Positions 27,519-37,146 are shown, counted from the stretch's first letter. The stretch: 64,000 bases of DNA from Bacteroidales bacterium (GCA_016705005.1 JADIZB010000001.1:186001-250000); one strand, 5' to 3'. Made by a program: numbers and translations. The notes: generated by a model from the letters alone, not told the origin.

Positions 27519-29369
27519 ATGAAAATTAAGCTTCCAGACCTGAAACACCGGTATTCCTTCTTCGCTTTAACACTTCTGGTGCTGACCATTGCCATTGTCA
27601 GGGTCATGACGCTGTCGGATAACGAACTGAGCTGGGATGTCTTCGGGTATTATATTCATCTGCCGGCGGCTTTTATCTATCACGATCATGCCCTGCAGAA
27701 CATGGGGTGGATTCAGGATATCATGTCAAAATACCCGGTAACCGGAACCCTCTACCAGTTAAGCACCGGGCCCGATGGAAATCCGATCTTCTTTTTTCTG
27801 ATGGGCATGTCATTTTTTTATGCCCCCTGGTTTTTTGCCGGTCATATACTGGCAATGAGTTCCGGTTATCCTGCCGATGGTTTCAGCCTTCCATACCAGT
27901 ATTCCATTGCCCTCGGTGCCATCTTGTATACCATTATCGGCCTGGTTTACCTCCGGAAAATTCTGCTCGGGCTGTTCAATGATAAAATCACTTCACTGAT
28001 CCTCGTTATTGTTGTACTTGGGACCAATTACCTTCATTTTATGACGGTAAAGAACCTTGAAACAGCCAATATCCTTTTTATGATGGTGACCCTCATTACC
28101 TGGAACACCATCCGTTGGTTACAGGATCATAAACTGCTCAATATGATTGCCCTGGCTGCCCTGGTTGTGCTTACCGCCCTGGTGAAACCAAGTGAAGTCA
28201 TGGTGCTGCTTATTCCGCTGCTCTGGGGGGTGTATAACCGCGAATCACTGGCCGTTAAACTGAAAGAATTCTGGCAATACAGATCGCAGGTGCTGATTGC
28301 CGTTGGTGTTGGTTTGATCCTTGCCCTTCCCCAGATGCTCTATTGGAAAACCGAAACCGGTCACTTCCTGTTCGACAGTTACAAAAATCCAGGGGTCGGA
28401 CTGGATTTGAATTCACCGCACATCATTGAGGTGTTGTTCAGCTTTAAGAAGGGATGGCTGATCTACACCCCGGTTATGATTTTCGCCCTCCTTGGTTTCT
28501 CATCGCTTTACCGAAGAAACAGGGCGATATTCACCCCGGTGCTTATTTATTCCCTCATCGCGTTCTACATCCTTGCCAGCTGGACTGAATGGTGGTATGG
28601 CGCTTCTTTCAGCATACGACCGATGATCACCCTCTATCCGTTACTGGCAATACCACTCGGGTACATGGCTGAAGCTGTTTATAACAGGAAAAATGCCTCC
28701 CGGATAATTTTTACTACTGCTGTGGCAGGCTTCGTGGCATTAAACCTTTTCCAGACATGGCAGCTGAACAATTACATAATAGATCCTTACCGGATGACGA
28801 AGGACTACTATTTCGCCATTTTCGGAAAAACAACCATCAGTCCCGAAACGCGCAACCTGCTGGCCATCGACCGGCCTTTGACTGAGACCGGAACTTTTAC
28901 AAAGGAAACGGAATACAACCGGAGAAATATCGGATATTATGATTTTGAACAGCCGGACACCAACAGATATCAGAATTTTGTGACAGATTCGCTACATGGA
29001 AAGGTATTCCGTCTTGACGAAAACATGGGATTTTCTCCCGAAATCAGAACTTCGTACAGTGGTCTGACCAATAAGGACCATGCCTGGATCAGGGCGGGTG
29101 TGGATGTTTTTATTCCTGACGGCTACAGTGAAGAACTGCCCTTGCTGGTGCTCACCTTTGAGCGGAAGGAAGGTGCCTATGGCTACCGCTCTTACGGAAT
29201 TGATACTTCAATCTATAAACCCGGCCAATGGGGCAAAATTCAGGTGGATTACCTTACACCCAACATCCGGAGCAACGATGACTTTTTCAAGATATACATC
29301 TGGCACCGTGGAAAAAGTCCGGTATTCATCGACAACCTGAAAGCGGATGTTTTTGAGCCCCGCTATTGA
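27519..29369 (+). CDS. Polytopic GT-C-like membrane protein with C-terminal beta module (paralog)
   Basis: A 616-residue paralog of the protein encoded at 21459, with the same layout: first loop LSWDVFGYYIHLPAA, the block SGYPADGFSLPYQY near residue 115, KGWLIYTPVMIFALLGF near 310, about ten transmembrane helices, and a soluble C-terminal module ending in IYIWHRGKSPVFIDNL. The two genes probably arose by duplication, with a glycosyltransferase gene preceding each. Distinct acceptors or sugars for each pair are possible but not shown. A 170-nt gap separates it from the glycosyltransferase gene, so it could have its own promoter. Confidence 0.75.
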   Translation: MKIKLPDLKHRYSFFALTLLVLTIAIVRVMTLSDNELSWDVFGYYIHLPAAFIYHDHALQNMGWIQDIMSKYPVTGTLYQLSTGPDGNPIFFFLMGMSFFYAPWFFAGHILAMSSGYPADGFSLPYQYSIALGAILYTIIGLVYLRKILLGLFNDKITSLILVIVVLGTNYLHFMTVKNLETANILFMMVTLITWNTIRWLQDHKLLNMIALAALVVLTALVKPSEVMVLLIPLLWGVYNRESLAVKLKEFWQYRSQVLIAVGVGLILALPQMLYWKTETGHFLFDSYKNPGVGLDLNSPHIIEVLFSFKKGWLIYTPVMIFALLGFSSLYRRNRAIFTPVLIYSLIAFYILASWTEWWYGASFSIRPMITLYPLLAIPLGYMAEAVYNRKNASRIIFTTAVAGFVALNLFQTWQLNNYIIDPYRMTKDYYFAIFGKTTISPETRNLLAIDRPLTETGTFTKETEYNRRNIGYYDFEQPDTNRYQNFVTDSLHGKVFRLDENMGFSPEIRTSYSGLTNKDHAWIRAGVDVFIPDGYSEELPLLVLTFERKEGAYGYRSYGIDTSIYKPGQWGKIQVDYLTPNIRSNDDFFKIYIWHRGKSPVFIDNLKADVFEPRY

Positions 29370-29403
29370 GGCTTACTTTCCCTGAATTTATAAAGATAAT
29401 TTC

Positions 29404-30837
29404 TCAATCAATGAATTTGATCTTATTCAGGGCATAGGCAACCATCCTGATCAGCAACCATCCATGCCGGAAGCGTGAGATGTTGGTGTCGCCGTATTTC
29501 CTGGCCCTGTAGCGGATGGGTACTTCCAGCAGTTTCAGGTTAAGTTTTGACGAGCCGAAAATAAGATCAAAATCACCAAACGGATCAAAGTTACCAAAGT
29601 AGGAACGGTTCGCCGCCAGTCTCCGGTAATTTTCAGCTGTCAGTACTTTTGTCCCGCAAAGGGTATCTTTGATGCGCTGACCCAGCAACCAGGAAAACAT
29701 AACAGAGAAAAATTTATTTCCCATCATATTGAGGGTGCGCATGGCCTCCTCCTCCATCGGGTAAACCAGGCGTGTTCCGTTGATGAATTCTCCGCGGCCG
29801 GTTGCCAGGGCATTGTAAAACTTCGGAAGATCTTCAGGCGGTACCGTAAGGTCAGCATCCAGGATCATCAGGACATCTCCCGTTGCATGGTCATATCCCT
29901 TACGAACAGCATCACCCTTTCCTTTGCCCTCCTGAATAAGAAATTTAACATCTCTTTTCCCGATATAAGCTTCACAAACGCGTTTAATTTCATCCAGGGT
30001 GCCATCGGTGGAGTTACCCTCAACAAAAATAATCTCGGTATGTCGTCCCATTTCCGGGGTACGGATAACAGCCTCTTCAATGTTGCCTTTTTCATTTCTC
30101 GCAGGAATGATCACCGATACTGAAAAGTCACTGTTGTTGTGCGGGCGGAGTTGCGGCAGCCTGGCCACGATGTATCCTGTAAGGCACAGGCTGTTGAATA
30201 ACGGCAGGTAAGCGATGTATTTATTGAAGAACCATGAGATCAGTGGTATGTTAACAGGAACCAGAAACCGCTTTCCTGACTTCACCACATCAAATCCTTC
30301 AACCTGCAACAGGTTGATCACATCACCCCGGTTGAGCCAGTTGAGACGTGGATGAGGCATTTTCAACCCGAGTTTCTGGGCAATCCACATCAGGGGTTCC
30401 CATAAAAAGCTATGGTAGGAAATCAGGATACGCGATCCCGGATGAACTACTTTTTTAAGCTCACTGAATGCAGCCTGAATGTCCTCCAGATAACCCAGTG
30501 TATCAGAAATAACAACAAAATCATAGTGCTCCTTGATGTTCAGCTGCTCTGCATCCATCACTTCAAACTTCAGGTGGGGATATTTTTCCCCGGCAATCCT
30601 GATCATTGAAGGAGAAAGATCGATACCCATTCCCGCCGATGGTTTCAGGGCGTTAAGCAGATAACCGGTTCCGCATCCGATTTCAAGCACCCTGGAACCC
30701 TCCGGAATATTGAACCTGAAAAACCGCACCAGGTTTTTATAGTAATATAAATTCCTGCGAATGTACCTGTCGCGCTTTTGAGCGATGCGCTCCATGGATT
30801 CAGTTACCCTTCGCTTATTTTCCGTTAACAGGCTCAT
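29404..30837 (-). CDS. Fusion of a SAM methyltransferase and a family 2 glycosyltransferase
   Basis: A 477-residue two-domain protein. Residues about 15-225 are a class I SAM methyltransferase with motif I VLEIGCGTG (50-58) and VVISDTLGYLED at the post-II position. Residues about 238-470 are a DPM1-like GT2 domain with SVIIPARNEKGNIEE (241-255), VEGNSTDGT and DADLTVPPED (327-336). The DGD/NxxG-type block RYRARKYGDTNISRFRHGW near the end is typical of this subgroup. Its start overlaps the end of the upstream GT-C-like gene by 23 nt, implying translational coupling. A methyl cap on a lipid-linked sugar is one possible role; this is inference. Confidence 0.87.
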   Translation of the reverse strand: MSLLTENKRRVTESMERIAQKRDRYIRRNLYYYKNLVRFFRFNIPEGSRVLEIGCGTGYLLNALKPSAGMGIDLSPSMIRIAGEKYPHLKFEVMDAEQLNIKEHYDFVVISDTLGYLEDIQAAFSELKKVVHPGSRILISYHSFLWEPLMWIAQKLGLKMPHPRLNWLNRGDVINLLQVEGFDVVKSGKRFLVPVNIPLISWFFNKYIAYLPLFNSLCLTGYIVARLPQLRPHNNSDFSVSVIIPARNEKGNIEEAVIRTPEMGRHTEIIFVEGNSTDGTLDEIKRVCEAYIGKRDVKFLIQEGKGKGDAVRKGYDHATGDVLMILDADLTVPPEDLPKFYNALATGRGEFINGTRLVYPMEEEAMRTLNMMGNKFFSVMFSWLLGQRIKDTLCGTKVLTAENYRRLAANRSYFGNFDPFGDFDLIFGSSKLNLKLLEVPIRYRARKYGDTNISRFRHGWLLIRMVAYALNKIKFID

Positions 30838-32941
30838 TTGTTGTATTTAATGTTTTTATTGGTCGGTAAATCTCCATTCTGAAATTATCGAAATAGACGA
30901 GGTTTTTACCCTTATTCCAGGCATATAGCTTGATTTTCTTTCCCGCCATAAAAGAGGGAATAACCGCTTTCAGCCTGACCTGGTACCACTCCGACTCCTT
31001 TAATTCGGTATCTGGAGAGGCTGTAGTATAAAGAAGCGGGGAATCCTCACCTGAGAGTACAATACGGATATCGTCGGGCTTCCCGGATGCCTTTACTATA
31101 ACATCAATCTGGTCTCCATCCCTGAGCACCTCCGGGTCGATGCTGAAAGCATAGGGATTCTGGGCATTTGTAACAATGCTGCTGCGGCCTGAGAAACTTT
31201 TATTGTAACTCAGCACCCCAGGAAACGACAACCCATCTGATTTCAGGGGCAGTTCAGGGTTGAGCGGGGATGCTTCTGCCCCGTTAAAAATCAACTTCCG
31301 GTCAGCAACATTACCTTCCCCATCAATTTCAACAGGCTCCATAAGCACCTGGTATCCATCAGAATACACTGCCCTAAAACGATAACCCCGGGTTTTCAGA
31401 TCGAGCAGATCAAGGATTCTCTGATCATGAACAGGAGGACCGATATATATTATTTTCCCCTTATAGGCATCGAAAAGTGAATCAATGCTGACATGGTTAT
31501 TCCCCCAGTGAGAAATCATACCGGTAAAGCCATCCAGAATATAAAAATCTGGATAGATTTTTTGTAAATCAGGGACATACCGCTTTATGCTGTAAGCATT
31601 ACCAAAGTATAAGCCGGCAGCAGGTGATGAACCAGGGTTGGCACAAATGACTGCATGTTTCTCTGATGTACCGGTAGCTGCAAGCCATGCATTTTCCCAG
31701 ACCGGATTCCTCTCAGTAGTATAAATGGCTTCCTTTCGGGCAATTCCATAGGGTATAACCAAGATGATACAGGATACCGTAGCCAGGCCTGTAATGACAT
31801 TTCCAACAACTTTTGAGGATACAAATGATACAGTTAGACGAAGGATTAATATGAAATTAATCGCAGCAATGCTTTCATAAGGAAGCAGGTAAACTTCTTT
31901 GGGTTGTTTTGCCACCAGCAGATATCCTGCGGCCTGGGCCAGCGAAACAGCCAGCAGCAGCCTGGCCGCTGAAGCATCAGGCCAGTACTTCTTTACCATT
32001 CTGAAACCAAGAAGAATCAGCAAAACCAGTATTGATAATCCAAAGATAATGGCAAGCACAGGACTGACCATGAAAAGATTGACCAGATCTCCGGAATACC
32101 TTGAAGTATCAATGACCCCTTTCGTTCCGGTTCCATATTGCCCGGTATGAAAGAACAGTCTGTAAATCCAGTAGAACATGTTCGGATACAACCGGATTAC
32201 CGGAAGGGTGAACACAACAAATGAGGCCCCGCTGGTCAACAGAAACCATATTTTTTCCTTTATAGGATGAAAAAGAACCAGGGGTATGATCAATAAAGGG
32301 GCGAACAATATCTTGGAGGCCATTCCAAATCCGCAGATAATGCCGAACAGCAATACAAATTTACCGGATCCGCTTGTACTTTTCCTGAAATACCATATTA
32401 TTGAAGCTGCTGCTACAGCAAAAGCAGCCAGCATCTGCATCAATTCCTGCGTAATTCTGGTGTAGCCATTAAAGAGGATAAATCCTGAAATAAAAGGGGT
32501 AAGCTGAAGCAGTAAGGCATACCAGATATTCCCTGTTTTGCTGAACACAAAGATTGCCAGAATTAACAAAGCCAATGAGCCTATGATGGCCGTAGCAACA
32601 TTCAATATACGTATGTAGTGCTCCGGTTCTGACAATACAGCCCTGGTCAGGGATTCACCGCGACGGTCAGCCATCCATGCACCCTGTAGAACCAAACCAC
32701 CGGTTACCTGCATGGTTGTACCCGGATGATCAATATGCCCTGCAAGCCTGAAACGGGCCATGTTCAGAGAATTGAAGAGGTAGGCATACTCAGGATCATA
32801 TCCACCACCATACCAGGCTTTATCGCGCGCCCTAATGGTGTTGATTGATGTGAACAGAAGAATAGCCGGTATGACAAACAATGTGGCAATAATCAATAAC
32901 TGCCTGAGATGTTTAACGATTGTCGCTGAGGTTTTTCCCAT
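30815..32941 (-). CDS. PMT/GT39-like membrane glycosyltransferase with C-terminal beta module
   Basis: A 708-residue protein with about eleven transmembrane segments and a soluble C-terminal part from about residue 440. The first external loop has PEYAYLFNSLNMARFR and then HIDHPGTTMQ, like the loop of protein O-mannosyltransferase and ArnT-type enzymes. The final module, about 130 residues, ends with LYAWNKGKNLVYFDNF, the same terminal signature found in four other proteins of the window. The last 23 bases overlap the start of the methyltransferase-GT2 fusion gene, which should make its lipid-linked donor. A TATCTTTG element at 32964-32971 is the probable promoter core. Confidence 0.75.
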   Translation of the reverse strand: MGKTSATIVKHLRQLLIIATLFVIPAILLFTSINTIRARDKAWYGGGYDPEYAYLFNSLNMARFRLAGHIDHPGTTMQVTGGLVLQGAWMADRRGESLTRAVLSEPEHYIRILNVATAIIGSLALLILAIFVFSKTGNIWYALLLQLTPFISGFILFNGYTRITQELMQMLAAFAVAAASIIWYFRKSTSGSGKFVLLFGIICGFGMASKILFAPLLIIPLVLFHPIKEKIWFLLTSGASFVVFTLPVIRLYPNMFYWIYRLFFHTGQYGTGTKGVIDTSRYSGDLVNLFMVSPVLAIIFGLSILVLLILLGFRMVKKYWPDASAARLLLAVSLAQAAGYLLVAKQPKEVYLLPYESIAAINFILILRLTVSFVSSKVVGNVITGLATVSCIILVIPYGIARKEAIYTTERNPVWENAWLAATGTSEKHAVICANPGSSPAAGLYFGNAYSIKRYVPDLQKIYPDFYILDGFTGMISHWGNNHVSIDSLFDAYKGKIIYIGPPVHDQRILDLLDLKTRGYRFRAVYSDGYQVLMEPVEIDGEGNVADRKLIFNGAEASPLNPELPLKSDGLSFPGVLSYNKSFSGRSSIVTNAQNPYAFSIDPEVLRDGDQIDVIVKASGKPDDIRIVLSGEDSPLLYTTASPDTELKESEWYQVRLKAVIPSFMAGKKIKLYAWNKGKNLVYFDNFRMEIYRPIKTLNTTNEPVNGK

Positions 32942-32963
32942 ACTGGTTTCACCAATGAGTGCT

Positions 32964-32971
32964 CAAAGATA
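32964..32971 (-). promoter_or_regulatory. -7 element upstream of the GT39-like gene
   Basis: Minus-strand TATCTTTG, a full TAnnTTTG match, 23 bases before the start codon. The -33 part is not recognisable. Confidence 0.5.
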
Positions 32972-33036
32972 CAAATTAGAATGTGCATCTCCTGACATCA
33001 GGGAGGCAAAGGAGGTTATCTGACCTGATCCCGGAA

Positions 33037-34029
33037 CTATGCTTTCAGTATCTTATCAATGGCTTCAAGTTCCTCTCCGGAGAACGCCAGATTATTGATG
33101 GCATCCAGGTTATCGTCAAGTTGTGAAATGCTGCTGGCTCCTATCAGAACAGAAGTGATGCCTTCATTCCGGAGAATCCATGCCAGTGCCATCTGTGAAA
33201 GTTTCTGACCCCTCCGGGCAGCTATGGCATTCAACTTCCCGGCCTTCTCAACTTTCTCAGTTGTTACCTGGCTTTGCTGCAGAAAGCCATGTTCACTTGC
33301 TGCCCTCGAACCCGGAGGAATCCCGTTCAGGTATTTATCTGTAAGCAATCCCTGAGCAAGTGGTGAATAAGCGATACAACCCATATTTTCATCACGGAGA
33401 ACATCCAGTAAACCATTCTCTACCCACCGGTCAAACATTGAAAAACGGGGCTGATGAATCAGGCAACGCACACCAAGACTTTTCAGGATTTCGACCGCCA
33501 TGCGTGTCTGTGTTGCTGAATAATTTGAAAGACCGATGTAGAGTGCTTTTCCTTGTCTTAAAATCTGCTCCAATGCACCCATGGTCTCTTCAAAAGGGGT
33601 ATCGGGGTCGGGCCGGTGAGAATAAAAAATGTCAACATACTCCACACCCAGTCGTTTCAAACTCTGATCCAGGCTGGCTATAAGATATTTTTTTGATCCC
33701 ATTTCACCATAAGGTCCCGGCCACATATAGTATCCGGCTTTGGTTGAAATTATGAGCTCATCCCGGTATCTGTGCAAATCCTCCTTCAGTATTCTTCCGA
33801 ATGTTTCTTCGGCTGAACCTGCAGGCGGGCCATAATTATTGGCCAGATCAAAGTGGGTGATGCCCCGGTCGAATCCATGCAGCACCAGACTTCTGCTCAA
33901 TTGAAATATATCAACACCGCCAAAGTTATGCCATAGTCCGAGTGAAACCATAGGTAGTTTCAACCCACTCCCGCCGCAACGCTTATAGGGAATGGATTCG
34001 TAACGCGCGCTTTCTGCTGTATATGACAT
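33037..34029 (-). CDS. Aldo/keto reductase, YghZ/Gpr-like
   Basis: A 330-residue NADPH-dependent aldo-keto reductase close to YghZ (L-glyceraldehyde 3-phosphate reductase, AKR14). The catalytic residues are visible in order: Asp and Tyr in HFDLANNYGPPAG, Lys in IISTKAGYYMWPGPYG, and His in DIFYSHRPDPDTP. The cofactor-binding C-terminal block SVLIGASSISQLDDNL is present. It lies between the GT39-like gene and the UPF0104 gene, all leftward, but the spacing does not show whether they share a transcript. The physiological substrate could be methylglyoxal or another reactive aldehyde. Confidence 0.9.
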   Translation of the reverse strand: MSYTAESARYESIPYKRCGGSGLKLPMVSLGLWHNFGGVDIFQLSRSLVLHGFDRGITHFDLANNYGPPAGSAEETFGRILKEDLHRYRDELIISTKAGYYMWPGPYGEMGSKKYLIASLDQSLKRLGVEYVDIFYSHRPDPDTPFEETMGALEQILRQGKALYIGLSNYSATQTRMAVEILKSLGVRCLIHQPRFSMFDRWVENGLLDVLRDENMGCIAYSPLAQGLLTDKYLNGIPPGSRAASEHGFLQQSQVTTEKVEKAGKLNAIAARRGQKLSQMALAWILRNEGITSVLIGASSISQLDDNLDAINNLAFSGEELEAIDKILKA

Positions 34030-34070
34030 AGAAAATACAATTAGGATTGTCAGAACTATAAAAACGAAGC

Positions 34071-35051
34071 TTATTGTTTATCCCCTTTCAGGTAACGGAT
34101 AAAAGCCTTATAATCTGCCATAATCAGATTAATACTCACTGGCTTGTAAAACCATATCAGCAGCCCGATGATCCCTCCCCACAGAAAAAAAGCTGTAAAT
34201 TGGAGCAATGAGAAAACAATGGCTGTTTCCGGTGAAACAAGATAGAATGAAAGCAGATAAACAAGACTGGCTTCACGGGTACCAAAACCTGCGAGAGTAA
34301 TAGGTATTATGGTTACCAGGCTCATGAGGCTCAGGATGAAACTGATATCTATGATATTAAGTTCAATCCCGACCGCTTTGAGTATCATTTGATTGGCAAG
34401 GTAGAAAAGAAAGTAGGCCAGCAAAGTCAGTAACCAGGGAATAAACATAGCAGGTTTAAACATTCCGTTCCAGGTTTCCATGATAAATCTGAAACTGACG
34501 GGAGAGGACTCGGGTTTGACCAGAATTTTCAGAAACCAGTATCCGGCTCCCCAAACCATCATCATCGCGAAAGCAGTAGCCAACAGATAAACGAACCCGC
34601 TGAAATTACCAAGAAGTTTATAAAAATAAAGCATACCTGTACCACCAAACCAGATCAGGAGTGCAAAATCAAAAATCCTGTCTGCCACCAGTGTTTTAAA
34701 AGACCTGTAAAAAGTGATGCCGGTATCTTCTCTCACATAGTACAAACGGGCAATTTCACCAACCCTTCCAGGAGTAACCAGGCCGATGGTAAAAGATGCC
34801 ATGTAGGCTATAAAACTGCGCCATCTCGAATAGTTGCAATCCTCTTGCTTTAAAAGTATATTCCAGCGAATACTCTTGATTCCCAAAACAATGACTACCC
34901 CAAACAATGAAAAAAGGAACCAGGCCAGATCCAGCCCGGCAAGAATCCTCTTGAACTCCTCCAGATTCCAGTTTATCCGACTGACCAGGAGCCAGATAAT
35001 CAATGCTGAGCCGGCAATTTTAAGCAGAGTCTTTAGCCAGGTCTTCTTCAT
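34071..35051 (-). CDS. UPF0104 / lysylphosphatidylglycerol-synthase-type transmembrane (flippase-like) protein
   Basis: A 326-residue integral membrane protein with about eight transmembrane helices, matching the flippase-like region of MprF and the AglD/YbhN group. The block AYMASFTIGLVTPGRVGEIARLYYV (residues about 88-112, only part quoted here: TPGRVGEIARLYY) and VTIIPITLAGFGTREA are the family signatures. Members frequently sit next to DPM1-like glycosyltransferases and are suspected of moving lipid-linked intermediates. This location in a GT2/GT-C island fits that idea. Transport has not been shown for this subgroup, so the function remains a prediction. Confidence 0.87.
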   Translation of the reverse strand: MKKTWLKTLLKIAGSALIIWLLVSRINWNLEEFKRILAGLDLAWFLFSLFGVVIVLGIKSIRWNILLKQEDCNYSRWRSFIAYMASFTIGLVTPGRVGEIARLYYVREDTGITFYRSFKTLVADRIFDFALLIWFGGTGMLYFYKLLGNFSGFVYLLATAFAMMMVWGAGYWFLKILVKPESSPVSFRFIMETWNGMFKPAMFIPWLLTLLAYFLFYLANQMILKAVGIELNIIDISFILSLMSLVTIIPITLAGFGTREASLVYLLSFYLVSPETAIVFSLLQFTAFFLWGGIIGLLIWFYKPVSINLIMADYKAFIRYLKGDKQ

Positions 35052-35269
35052 TGGTTCAGGTTATCACAATTGATTCCAAAGGTAGCTTTTTCCCGGAGTG
35101 TAACTTATCTTTCAGAGAAACTTAAATCAAAGTAAGGGGGTAATACACAGGAGATCCCTGCCTAACCTATGGACCTACATGAGAGTCATATCATTTACTT
35201 TTACGATCGATCAAAAATCAATATCATAACATAAATGATCATTGAGATGCTTTCCTGAAATAAGAAGCA

Positions 35270-36046
35270 TCACGTTACCTTTTCAGATATTACCAGCCAA
35301 TAACGGGCATTATTGCCAAACAGTTGCATCAGGTCAGGATCGGTTTCCAGTTTAAACAGCTCCTCACTTTCGTCAGGGTTTAGTCTTTTCGGATTTGAGA
35401 TACCTGAAAAAGTATCTTTCCCGAATCCTGAGAACATTCCGACAGGAACAATCTTATGAATCCTAAGTCCTGCATTCTGGTAAAATATTTCGAGTTCTTC
35501 AGGTGTTTGGGCATTATAGTATGGATGTATTCCTTTCAGCACCTGATCGACTGCCTTAAAATTTCTCTCTTTAATAAACCGGTAGACGTAGTACCCAACA
35601 GAACGGTGAGATGCAATCACCATACCTCCGGATTTTGCCAGTACCGCCAACTTCCCCAGATTGCCAGCTGTATCAGGCAGATTGTAAAGAAGTTCAAGGC
35701 ACATAACCACATCGAAAGATTCAGGATTCAACGTTTTGCAGGTTTTTTCCAGACTTTCCTTTCTGAATACTACCTGGTCACCGGTATGCAATTTCCCCTT
35801 TATATATTTAAAAAAAGATGCCCTGATGTCGGTAGCAGTCACTTCCATTCCAGCCCTGACAGCAGGAATGGTGAAACGTCCGTTCTGACAACCGATGTCA
35901 AGCATCGACCTGCCCTTTATAAAGAAAGTATTAAGATGCTGCATATATTCGCCGTAATAGAATTTCTCGGCAGTGTGAGTATGCATATTATGTGGTGGGA
36001 CAATCCGGTATCGGATAAAATTTACACCCCTTTGAAACAATGTCAT
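35270..36046 (-). CDS. Class I SAM-dependent methyltransferase
   Basis: A 258-residue protein with the SAM-binding motif MLDIGCQNGRF near residue 48, TATDIRASFF at motif II and FDVVMCLELLYNLPD near residue 110, the pattern of a Methyltransf_11/23-like fold. The C-terminal half is variable, as expected for substrate binding. It lies at the end of the glycosylation island, which suggests but does not prove a saccharide or lipid acceptor. The opposite strand has a 235-codon open frame over the same bases; it has no protein-like composition and is regarded as a shadow. A 218-nt gap without signals separates it from the UPF0104 gene. Confidence 0.85.
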   Translation of the reverse strand: MTLFQRGVNFIRYRIVPPHNMHTHTAEKFYYGEYMQHLNTFFIKGRSMLDIGCQNGRFTIPAVRAGMEVTATDIRASFFKYIKGKLHTGDQVVFRKESLEKTCKTLNPESFDVVMCLELLYNLPDTAGNLGKLAVLAKSGGMVIASHRSVGYYVYRFIKERNFKAVDQVLKGIHPYYNAQTPEELEIFYQNAGLRIHKIVPVGMFSGFGKDTFSGISNPKRLNPDESEELFKLETDPDLMQLFGNNARYWLVISEKVT

Positions 36047-36178
36047 GGTGCGATAGATATGATGTTCATCAAAGATAAAATATTTATATCAGACCCGAAA
36101 ACCGGTTCCAGACCATTTGCAACTTCAAAAAACCAGGATAAGATCTTTTTACAATCGATGTGATCACCAAATAAAAAA

Positions 36179-36204
36179 CCGGAGGGATTGAACATATCCT
36201 CCGG
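36179..36204 (-). terminator. Rho-independent terminator of the greA-HIT operon
   Basis: Inverted repeat CCGGAGG (36179-36185) and CCTCCGG (36198-36204) with a 12-nt loop; on the minus strand it is followed by a run of six T. It is 22 nt past the HIT gene stop. Confidence 0.82.
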
Positions 36205-36226
36205 CCTGTATGAGAAGAATCAAATG

Positions 36227-36619
36227 CTATACTTCAGCAGCGATTGAACCGGCAATAGCTTTCAACCGTTCAGGACTTAATTTGAGTTTGGGTTTGCTAA
36301 AATCAATGTCATAAACAGAATTGATAGGAATCAGGTGAATATGTGCATGAGCCACTTCAAGACCAATAACGGCCACGCCGATCCGTGTACAAGGAATAAC
36401 ACTTTTTATAGCACGCGCGACTCTTTTTGCAAAAACCATATAGTCAGCATACAAAGCATCTTCAATATCAAAAATATAATCAACTTCATTCTTTGGAATC
36501 ACAAGTGTATGTCCTTCGGCCAGCGGGTTTATATCAAGAAATGCAAGAAAACGATCATCCTCAGCAACTTTATATGCCGGGATTTCTCCATTTACGATAC
36601 GTGAAAAAATACTGGCCAT
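36227..36619 (-). CDS. HIT-family nucleotide phosphoramidase (HinT-like)
   Basis: A 130-residue cytoplasmic protein with the histidine triad HAHIHLIPI (His91, His93, His95) and the N-terminal block FSRIVNGEIPAYKVAED typical of HinT. These enzymes cleave AMP-lysine type phosphoramidates and related nucleotides. It lacks any extra domain and has the normal length. The gene is 17 nt downstream of greA on the same strand, an arrangement also found in other Bacteroidota genomes, and the pair ends at a strong hairpin terminator. The biological substrate is not known from sequence. Confidence 0.95.
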   Translation of the reverse strand: MASIFSRIVNGEIPAYKVAEDDRFLAFLDINPLAEGHTLVIPKNEVDYIFDIEDALYADYMVFAKRVARAIKSVIPCTRIGVAVIGLEVAHAHIHLIPINSVYDIDFSKPKLKLSPERLKAIAGSIAAEV

Positions 36620-36636
36620 AAATCTGTTATTAAAGA

Positions 36637-37104
36637 TTAGCGAACAATTTCAACGATTTCAAATGTCATCTTTCCGGCCGGCACCTGGATATCAACACTA
36701 TCGCCTACCGATTTTCCAAGCAAACCTTTTGCAATGGGCGAATTTACTGAAATCTTTCCATGTTTGAGATCAGCTTCATTCTCCGGAACCAGTGCATAGG
36801 TCATGGTAGCATTATTCTTGGTATTTCTTATCTTAACCGTAGTAAGAATAAGTACTTTAGATATATCGAGTTTGGTTTCATCGATAATTTTAGCATTCCG
36901 GATGGTTTCCTGGAGTTTTGATATTTTTAATTCGAGCATCCCCTGAGCATTCTTTGCTGCGTCATATTCTGCGTTTTCAGAGAGATCGCCTTTATCCCTG
37001 GCTTCAGCAATCTGTTGGGAAATGGATGGACGTTCAACACTGACCAACTGATCAAGTTCAGCTTTCAGTTTATTTAATCCTTCTAACGTGTAGTACATAT
37101 TCAT
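36637..37104 (-). CDS. greA: Transcription elongation factor GreA
   Basis: GreA rescues backtracked RNA polymerase by stimulating transcript cleavage through its N-terminal coiled coil. The acidic tip is present in the block DKGDLSENAEYDAAKNAQG, and the C-terminal FKBP-like domain has INSPIAKGLLGKSVGD-type sequence. The start is ambiguous: ATGs at 37107, 37104 and 37098 all give family-like N-termini (MNMYYTLEGLNKLKAEL), whereas the longest frame, from 37170, adds an unconserved hydrophobic leader. From 37104 the protein is 155 residues, the usual size. It heads the greA-HIT operon. Confidence 0.94.
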   Translation of the reverse strand: MNMYYTLEGLNKLKAELDQLVSVERPSISQQIAEARDKGDLSENAEYDAAKNAQGMLELKISKLQETIRNAKIIDETKLDISKVLILTTVKIRNTKNNATMTYALVPENEADLKHGKISVNSPIAKGLLGKSVGDSVDIQVPAGKMTFEIVEIVR

Positions 37105-37146
37105 CATACTTTTTGTTATTCGTAACAGGATAATAAGAAGAAAAGA

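Noticed and set aside
35456..36163. A 235-codon plus-strand frame opposite the methyltransferase gene
   Set aside because: The minus-strand methyltransferase has clear SAM motifs; this frame has an irregular, cysteine- and histidine-rich composition unlike a protein.
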